DNA from: Putridiphycobacter sp965367695
Lineage (GTDB): Bacteria > Bacteroidota > Bacteroidia > Flavobacteriales_D > Crocinitomicaceae
Assembly (NCBI GenBank): GCA_965367695.1
Contig: CBDUKB010000033.1
Span: 1-19,439, forward strand
Length of the DNA: 19,439 bases
Direction: 5' to 3'
The notes beneath the pieces were generated by a model. It did not search any database and was not told the DNA's origin. It saw nothing but the letters and a program-made list of their open reading frames with translations. Both the position numbers and the translations under genes were made by a program. Position 1 is the first letter of the stretch, and every line of letters begins with the position of its first letter. Positions 15,044 through 19,439 of the stretch are shown here, one piece after another.

Positions 15044-16594
15044 TTAAACCACTATTTTCTTGTTCTGTTTATCTAAAAAAGAAAATTCGAAGAATGTATT
15101 CGCATTTGCTGCTTTTACAGATACCCACTTTTTATATTTAAAAAACCATTTTACTTGTTTTGATATGATTCCATTTGTAAAAAAGGAAGCAATGTAAGGA
15201 TGAACGAGTAAAGTTAACTTTTTATATTTTCCACTTAACATTAAGTGATCAAGTGCTGATTCAATCTCATCAGTAAACATGATAGAGGCCTGTATTTTAC
15301 CCGTCCCATCACAAGAAGGACATACTTCTGATGTTTCAATATTGGTTTCTGGTCTCACACGTTGTCGTGTAATTTCCATTACGCCAAATTTACTTGGAGG
15401 AATAACACTATGCTTAGCCCTATCTGTTTTTAAGAGGGTTTTCATTTTTTCAAAAAGCATTTTATTATGCTCTTTTTTGTGCATGTCAATAAAGTCAACA
15501 CAAATAATTCCACCCATATCTCTCAAGCGCAATACTCTTGCTAATTCGTCTGCTGATTCAAGGTTTACAGCCAAAGCATTTTGTTCTTGCGTATCACCTT
15601 TAGCTGTTCTGTTTCCTGAATTTACATCAACCACGTGCATGGCTTCTGTATGTTCAATAATCAAATAACCTCCGCTTGCCAAAGGCACTTTTTTACCGTA
15701 AAGTAATTTTATTTGCTTGTGAATGTTGAAATGCTCAAATATGTTGAGCTTTCCATTATATAAGTTCAATATTTTTTCTTGACCTGGAGAAATAGAGGAA
15801 ATGTAATCGTGCATTTCATCCATTAATTCTTTGTCGTTGATATGAATTTTCGTAAAATCGTCGTTCAATAAATCCCTTAATAATGAAGACGCCCTGTTTA
15901 GTTCTCCCAAGACCTTTTTAGGTGGTTTGGCAGTGAGCAAGTTTTCATGGATTAATTTCCACTTGTCTAATAAGGTTTTTAAATCATTATCAATTTCTGA
16001 AATCTTTTTGTCTTCGGCAACTGTTCTAATGATAACGCCGAAGTTTTTTGGCAAAATGTCACGCATGATGTCTCTTAAACGATCCCGCTCTTTGCCATTT
16101 TTAATTTTTTGAGAAACAGAAATTTTCTGTGAAAAAGGTACCAAAACAATATACCTACCTGCAATTGTAATTTCTGCGTTTAAACGAGGTCCTTTTGTTG
16201 AAATCGGTTCCTTTGCAACTTGAACTAAAACTTGCCTTGTTGATGTTAGTGTATCGTCAATCTTACCCGCCTTTTCAATGTCGGCTTCGGGTTTAAAGTA
16301 TAATAAATCTGCAACCTTTTGTTTTCCTTGAAGTGTGTTTTGAACATACTTATCTAAGGACTTGAACTGTGGGCCAAGATCAAGATAATGTAAAAAAGCA
16401 TCTTTTTCGTAACCTACATCTACAAATGCAGCATTTAAACTTGGTACTACCTTGCGTACTTTACCAAGATATATATCACCAACCATAAAATCTTTATTGC
16501 CTTTTTCCTCGTGAAGTTCAATTAACTTCCCTTCACGCATCAATGCAATCCAAATTCCGTTGGCTCTGACGTCAACAACTAACTCAAAATTCAT
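15044..16594 (-). CDS. rng: Ribonuclease G/E family endoribonuclease
   Basis: A single-strand-specific, 5'-end-sensing endoribonuclease for rRNA processing and mRNA decay. The length of 516 aa corresponds to the catalytic half of RNase E and to RNase G, without the disordered degradosome scaffold. An S1-type domain spans about residues 35-120 (VGDIYLGKVRKV onward). The catalytic Asp residues are Asp323 in VVDVNSGN and Asp367 in CVDFIDM, spaced as in E. coli RNase E. The zinc-link cysteines are Cys425 and Cys428 in CPSCDGTGK. It lies downstream of the small basic ribosomal-type gene, separated by a leader with a strong hairpin. It is intact, and its role fits the translation-centred neighbourhood. 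Confidence 0.94.
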   Translation of the reverse strand: MNFELVVDVRANGIWIALMREGKLIELHEEKGNKDFMVGDIYLGKVRKVVPSLNAAFVDVGYEKDAFLHYLDLGPQFKSLDKYVQNTLQGKQKVADLLYFKPEADIEKAGKIDDTLTSTRQVLVQVAKEPISTKGPRLNAEITIAGRYIVLVPFSQKISVSQKIKNGKERDRLRDIMRDILPKNFGVIIRTVAEDKKISEIDNDLKTLLDKWKLIHENLLTAKPPKKVLGELNRASSLLRDLLNDDFTKIHINDKELMDEMHDYISSISPGQEKILNLYNGKLNIFEHFNIHKQIKLLYGKKVPLASGGYLIIEHTEAMHVVDVNSGNRTAKGDTQEQNALAVNLESADELARVLRLRDMGGIICVDFIDMHKKEHNKMLFEKMKTLLKTDRAKHSVIPPSKFGVMEITRQRVRPETNIETSEVCPSCDGTGKIQASIMFTDEIESALDHLMLSGKYKKLTLLVHPYIASFFTNGIISKQVKWFFKYKKWVSVKAANANTFFEFSFLDKQNKKIVV

Positions 16595-16628
16595 CCGGAC
16601 TTATTTAATTTGAATGATAACAAACACA

Positions 16629-16661
16629 AAATACTTAGCAACTTGATGTTACTAAGTATTT
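16629..16661 (-). promoter_or_regulatory. Hairpin in the leader between the small basic protein gene and rng
   Basis: A 10-bp perfect inverted repeat AAATACTTAG/CTAAGTATTT (16629-16638 with 16652-16661) extends inward by three more pairs (AAC/GTT) after one mismatch. It sits 34 nt before the rng start codon. No long T run follows on the minus strand, so it is unlikely to be a strong terminator; an RNA-processing or autoregulatory site is possible. Confidence 0.5.
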
Positions 16662-16684
16662 ATACTTTTCAAAAAGCAAAAAAA

Positions 16685-16777
16685 TTATTTTTTCTTTTTG
16701 TGTCTGTTTTTTCTAAGACGTTTTTTTCTTTTGTGCGTGGCCATTTTATGTCTTTTTCTCTTCTTTCCGCTTGGCAT
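16685..16777 (-). CDS. Very small basic ribosomal-type protein (COX24/AURKAIP1-like)
   Basis: A 30-aa ORF, ATG to TAA, beginning MPSGKKRKRHK and ending RKNRHKKKK. Nineteen of thirty residues are Lys or Arg, with four His. It resembles the tiny protein that Bacteroidota encode near rng and HU genes, and the C-terminus of mitochondrial mS38 (AURKAIP1/COX24), a small-subunit ribosomal protein. The start is fixed by ATG-CCA-AGC, the usual MPSGKK-type N-terminus. It is easily missed because of its length. Its stop lies 90 bp before the rng start, on the same strand. The ribosomal role is inferred from resemblance, composition and position. Confidence 0.8.
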   Translation of the reverse strand: MPSGKKRKRHKMATHKRKKRLRKNRHKKKK

Positions 16778-16813
16778 ATCTTAATATTTATTTATAATTA
16801 ATACTGTATTTAC

Positions 16814-16846
16814 AAAAAAACTCCCTGAAATTCAGGAAGTTTTTGT
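16814..16846 (-). terminator. Intrinsic terminator between HU gene and small basic protein gene
   Basis: The arms 16816-16828 and 16832-16844 pair over 12 bp with one mismatch (core CCTGAA/TTCAGG). On the minus strand they are followed by seven T (16820 down to 16814). This fits the end of the HU transcript. It also lies downstream of the promoter at 16868-16898, so it could act as an attenuator for the small protein and rng. Confidence 0.75.
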
Positions 16847-16867
16847 TAAACTCTAAATTTTAGAGCG

Positions 16868-16898
16868 CAAAGATAATAAAAGTATTCTAGTTATACAA
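16868..16898 (-). promoter_or_regulatory. Consensus Bacteroidota promoter just downstream of the HU gene
   Basis: On the minus strand, TTG (16896-16898), 20 nt, then TATCTTTG (16868-16875), the same spacing and boxes as the tRNA-Cys promoter. The predicted start is near 16861-16864. The first RNA made would contain part of the small palindrome at 16851-16865 and then the terminator hairpin, before reaching the small basic protein gene. Confidence 0.6.
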
Positions 16899-17189
16899 CT
16901 ATTTTACTTTCACCTTTGATTTTACGTTTTCTACAAATGTTTTTGCAGGTTTAAACGCAGGAATGTTGTGTGCTGGAATAATGATAGATTGGTTTTTAGA
17001 AATGTTTCTTCCAGTTTTTTCAGCTCTCTTTTTAACAATAAAAGAACCAAATCCTCTTAAATAAACATTTTCACCGCTTGCTAAAGATCCTTTAACATTC
17101 TTCATAAAAGACTCAACTGTTGCTAAAACAGCTGCCTTTTCTACTCCAGTTTCGTTTGCTACTTTTGTAACAATGTCTGCTTTTGTCAT
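16899..17189 (-). CDS. HU/IHF family DNA-binding protein
   Basis: A 96-aa nucleoid-associated protein with the full HU fold. The N-terminal dimerisation helices open with MTKADIVTKVANETG. The middle strand is ENVYLRGFGSFIVKKRAEKTGRN. The DNA-bending arm GRNISKNQSIIIPAHNIPAFKPAK (split: GRNISKNQ, IIIPAHNIPAFKPAK) carries Ile-Pro where the intercalating Pro is expected, and the C-terminal helix is KTFVENVK. HU versus IHF subtype cannot be decided from sequence alone. It is monocistronic by appearance, with a terminator at 16814-16846 downstream and mutY divergent upstream. Confidence 0.95.
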   Translation of the reverse strand: MTKADIVTKVANETGVEKAAVLATVESFMKNVKGSLASGENVYLRGFGSFIVKKRAEKTGRNISKNQSIIIPAHNIPAFKPAKTFVENVKSKVKVK

Positions 17190-17222
17190 AACTATTTAAT
17201 ATTTAATCGTTTGTATTTGATA

Positions 17223-17230
17223 CAAAAATA
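17223..17230 (-). promoter_or_regulatory. Possible -7 element of the HU gene
   Basis: TATTTTTG on the minus strand matches TAnnTTTG and would give a leader of roughly 30 nt. A TTG at the right distance is not seen, so this is tentative. The gap 17190-17287 also has to hold the mutY promoter, for which I see no convincing box. Confidence 0.4.
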
Positions 17231-17287
17231 ACTGATTTTTATAAATAAAAGGAATAAATTAGACAAAAAATTAGTTAACAGAATTAA

Positions 17288-18322
17288 ATGATTGATAAAC
17301 AATACTTAATATTGAGTTGGTATGCTGATAATAAGCGTGATTTGCCTTGGAGAAGGGAAAAAGACCCTTATTATATATGGTTATCCGAAATTATATTGCA
17401 ACAAACTAGGGTTGAGCAAGGTTTGTCATATTATTTAAAATTTATTCAATGTTATCCAAATGTTAAAACCTTAGCAAATGCCGACCTAGAACAAGTTTTA
17501 AAATTGTGGCAAGGATTGGGTTATTACAGTCGGGCTAGAAACTTACATACCGCTGCAAAACAAGTAGTAAATGAATATGAGGGAGAATTTCCGACAAATT
17601 ATGTCAACTTGTTAAATCTTAAGGGTGTAGGAGAATACACTGCTGCCGCAATTAGTTCTTTTGCTTTTAATGAAGCAAGAGCGGTGGTAGATGGAAATGT
17701 TTTCAGGGTTTTAAGTCGTTTGTACAAGGTGTCAACCCCTATTAACACAAATAAGGGAAAAATAGAATTTACCTTATTGGCCAATGAAATTTTAGACAAA
17801 AACGATCCAGGGACACATAACCAAGCCATGATGGAATTAGGAGCTTTGATTTGCAAACCCCAAAACCCACTTTGTGATATTTGTCCAGTGCAAGAAATTT
17901 GTTTGGCTTTTGAAGACAAAACACAATTAAATTATCCTGTTAAGGAAAAGAAACTAAAGGTGAAAACACGGCATTTAAATTATTTACTTTTTAAGGATGA
18001 TGAAAATAATATTTTGATTAATAAAAGGGTTGACCAAGGTATTTGGGAAGGACTCTATGATTTTCCTTGTGTTGAAACCGAAAGTGTAGTTGATGAAATA
18101 CGCAGTTTTGAGGGGGTCAATTTGCGTGAGGTGCAATTAGATTATGAAAAGAAACACATTTTAACACATCAAAAATTGATGGTCAAGTTTTGGGTTGTAC
18201 GAGGTACTCAAATCGATAAAATAAATGGATTTTTGAAGGTTCACATGAGTGAAATTACAAAATTCCCCCTCCCACAATTAATTGCGAGATATGTCAATGA
18301 ATCTGTTTTTTTCAAAAGATAA
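17288..18322 (+). CDS. mutY: A/G-specific adenine glycosylase MutY
   Basis: Removes adenine mispaired with 8-oxoguanine. The length is 344 aa. The catalytic Glu34 lies in WLSEIILQQTR. The helix-hairpin-helix LKGVGEYTAAAI is followed by Asp135 in VVDGNVFRVL. The [4Fe-4S] cluster cysteines are Cys189, Cys196, Cys199 and Cys205 (C-x6-C-x2-C-x5-C). The C-terminal third is the NUDIX-like 8-oxoG recognition domain, starting around residue 225 after KEKKLKVKTRHLNYLLF. It is followed by ssb, which has its own promoter box right after the mutY stop. The mutY-ssb-gldE order is a well-known Flavobacteriales arrangement. Confidence 0.96.
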   Translation: MIDKQYLILSWYADNKRDLPWRREKDPYYIWLSEIILQQTRVEQGLSYYLKFIQCYPNVKTLANADLEQVLKLWQGLGYYSRARNLHTAAKQVVNEYEGEFPTNYVNLLNLKGVGEYTAAAISSFAFNEARAVVDGNVFRVLSRLYKVSTPINTNKGKIEFTLLANEILDKNDPGTHNQAMMELGALICKPQNPLCDICPVQEICLAFEDKTQLNYPVKEKKLKVKTRHLNYLLFKDDENNILINKRVDQGIWEGLYDFPCVETESVVDEIRSFEGVNLREVQLDYEKKHILTHQKLMVKFWVVRGTQIDKINGFLKVHMSEITKFPLPQLIARYVNESVFFKR

Positions 18323-18326
18323 ATCT

Positions 18327-18334
18327 TATCTTTG
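18327..18334 (+). promoter_or_regulatory. Probable -7 element of the ssb promoter
   Basis: TATCTTTG, an exact TAnnTTTG match, lies 5 nt after the mutY stop and 23 nt before the ssb ATG. CTG rather than TTG sits at the -33 distance (21 nt upstream). It would let ssb, and perhaps gldE, be expressed independently of mutY. Confidence 0.5.
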
Positions 18335-18357
18335 TTAAGTAACAATTTGACAAACTT

Positions 18358-18807
18358 ATGGCTGGTAGTGTAAACAAAGTGATTTTAATTGGAAACTTAG
18401 GAAAAGATCCTGAAGTGAGACATTTAGACAATGGGGTAGTAGTGGCAAATTTTTCAATTGCAACTTCAGAAACTTTCACCGACAAAAACACTGGAGAAAA
18501 GAGAGAGATTACGGATTGGCACAATATTGTCGTTTGGAGAGGTTTAGCCAAAGTGGTTGAAAGTTATTTAAAAAAAGGCATGAAGGTTTATGTAGAAGGG
18601 AAATTAAAAACCCGTTCATGGCAAGATGATCAAAACGTCACAAAATATACCACAGAAGTAGTCGCTGATAACTTAACTATGTTAACAAGGGCAGAGCCTT
18701 CAAGTGGTCAAAAACAAAATCAATATCCAAAGTCGATTGAAGAGAACAAAAGCCAACCAATGGAGCAAAACATTCAACCTGAAGAGGAAGATGATTTGCC
18801 ATTTTAA
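18358..18807 (+). CDS. ssb: Single-stranded DNA-binding protein
   Basis: Coats single-stranded DNA and recruits replication and repair enzymes. The 149-aa protein has an N-terminal OB fold (about 1-110) with the segments NKVILIGNLGKDPEVR, ITDWHNIVVWRGLAKVVESY, KKGMKVYVEGKLKTRSW and YTTEVVADNLTML. A Gln/Glu-rich flexible linker follows. The C-terminal acidic tip EEEDDLPF is the protein-interaction motif. It starts 36 nt after the mutY stop, and its stop is 9 nt before gldE. Confidence 0.97.
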   Translation: MAGSVNKVILIGNLGKDPEVRHLDNGVVVANFSIATSETFTDKNTGEKREITDWHNIVVWRGLAKVVESYLKKGMKVYVEGKLKTRSWQDDQNVTKYTTEVVADNLTMLTRAEPSSGQKQNQYPKSIEENKSQPMEQNIQPEEEDDLPF

Positions 18808-18816
18808 ATTCGAAAT

Positions 18817-19439
18817 ATGAGTGCTGATTTAATACCACTGATAGTTTCTTTCATCATTTTAATTTTACTCTTATTTGGATCTGCCTTAATTTCAGGTTCT
18901 GAAGTCGCATTTTTTTCATTAAAACCTGTTGATTTAGAAGAGCTAGAAAAAGACACCTCACAAAAAGCGAAATTAACCATTAGCTTATTAGAAAGACCCA
19001 AACGTTTATTGGCAACGATTTTAATTGCCAATAATTTTATCAATGTCTCTATCATTATTTTATCTTCTTTTATATCGTCCTTGTTGTTTCCAGAAAACAG
19101 CATGGAGGAATGGGTAAAACTATTTATTGATATTGTTGTTATTACTTTTATTATTTTACTTTTTGGGGAAGTAATTCCAAAAGTATATGCCAGTAAAAAC
19201 AGTAAAAGCATGACCCTTTTAATGGGTGCTCCCCTATATAAAATTGGGAAAGCTTTTCCAATTAATTACTTAGTAAAAGGGCTGGTTGCTGGGACATCTG
19301 TTTTAAGCAATTTGGGAAAGAAAAAATCAATGAATGTTTCTTCAGACGATTTAGAGCATGCCATTGAATTGACCAAAGAATTAGAAGGAAAAGAAGATGA
19401 GCATAAAATTCTAGAAGGGATTGTAAAATTTGGTCAAAC
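18817..19439 (+). CDS. gldE: GldE, CNNM/CorC-type membrane protein (5' part, runs off the window)
   Basis: Only the first 207 codons are inside the window; the frame is open at the end. The visible part is an N-terminal CNNM (DUF21) transmembrane domain. Hydrophobic segments lie near residues 6-28, 64-90 and 104-120, with the SGSEVAFFSL signature after the first helix and LLFGEVIPKVYA after the third. A CBS pair and a CorC-type C-terminal domain would be expected beyond the edge. The ATG at 18817 lies 9 nt after the ssb stop. In Flavobacterium GldE is needed, with GldD, for gliding and type IX secretion. Here the name rests on the ssb/mutY neighbourhood plus the domain; on domain alone it would be called a HlyC/CorC transporter. 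Confidence 0.82.
   Translation, partial: MSADLIPLIVSFIILILLLFGSALISGSEVAFFSLKPVDLEELEKDTSQKAKLTISLLERPKRLLATILIANNFINVSIIILSSFISSLLFPENSMEEWVKLFIDIVVITFIILLFGEVIPKVYASKNSKSMTLLMGAPLYKIGKAFPINYLVKGLVAGTSVLSNLGKKKSMNVSSDDLEHAIELTKELEGKEDEHKILEGIVKFGQ

Noticed and set aside
16851..16865. CTCTAAATTTTAGAG palindrome as an operator
   Set aside because: A short AT-rich palindrome occurring once; no matching copy elsewhere in the window, so no regulator can be proposed.
18804..19211. Minus-strand open frame opposite gldE
   Set aside because: Antisense shadow of a clear CNNM membrane domain; no independent support.

Overview
The window is chromosomal DNA from a member of the Bacteroidota, most likely the Flavobacteriales. 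The evidence is: AT-rich DNA; several promoters of the Bacteroidota type (TTG, about 20 nt, TAnnTTTG) with few clear Shine-Dalgarno sequences; the order mutY-ssb-gldE; the block DUF4175 / RsbW-like ATPase / ybeY / mnmG; and a lipoprotein with a GC.D...NYN..A..DDGSC motif, common in marine and freshwater Flavobacteriales. The family cannot be fixed from this sequence. Almost everything is core housekeeping. I see no CRISPR array, transposase, integrase or recognisable defence cassette.

Layout. Positions 1-236 hold two copies of a 55-bp direct repeat; the second contains the 3' end and terminator of an intact tRNA-Cys (225-295, minus). Minus-strand gltX-folB (348-2236) reads toward that tRNA. 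A divergent plus-strand operon follows (2353-9355): a large DUF4175 membrane/coiled-coil protein, an RsbW-like ATPase, the endoribonuclease YbeY, the tRNA-modifying protein MnmG and a zinc-ribbon methyltransferase. Two parS-type palindromes, one a perfect TGTTTCACGTGAAACA, sit at the ybeY/mnmG junction. They suggest that this locus is a ParB loading site and therefore origin-proximal.

Next comes a secreted protein resembling the type-23 polymorphic-toxin family (9459-10400, plus). It converges, with overlapping stop codons, on the minus-strand run dxs-tpx-lipoprotein. Further minus-strand genes are recX-DEAD-box helicase, RNase G, a 30-aa basic ribosomal-type protein (COX24/AURKAIP1-like) and an HU-family DNA-binding protein. 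The plus-strand set mutY, ssb and gldE (cut by the window end) closes the window.

The genes serve translation (gltX, tRNA-Cys, mnmG, ybeY, rng, small basic protein), chromosome maintenance (parS, HU, mutY, ssb, recX), isoprenoid and folate precursor synthesis (dxs, folB), peroxide defence (tpx) and gliding/secretion (gldE). The least explained elements are: the paired parS sites, one of which contains the ybeY stop codon; a consensus promoter placed immediately before an intrinsic terminator ahead of the small basic protein and rng; the secreted toxin-23-like protein with no visible immunity gene; and the tRNA-Cys 3'-end duplication.
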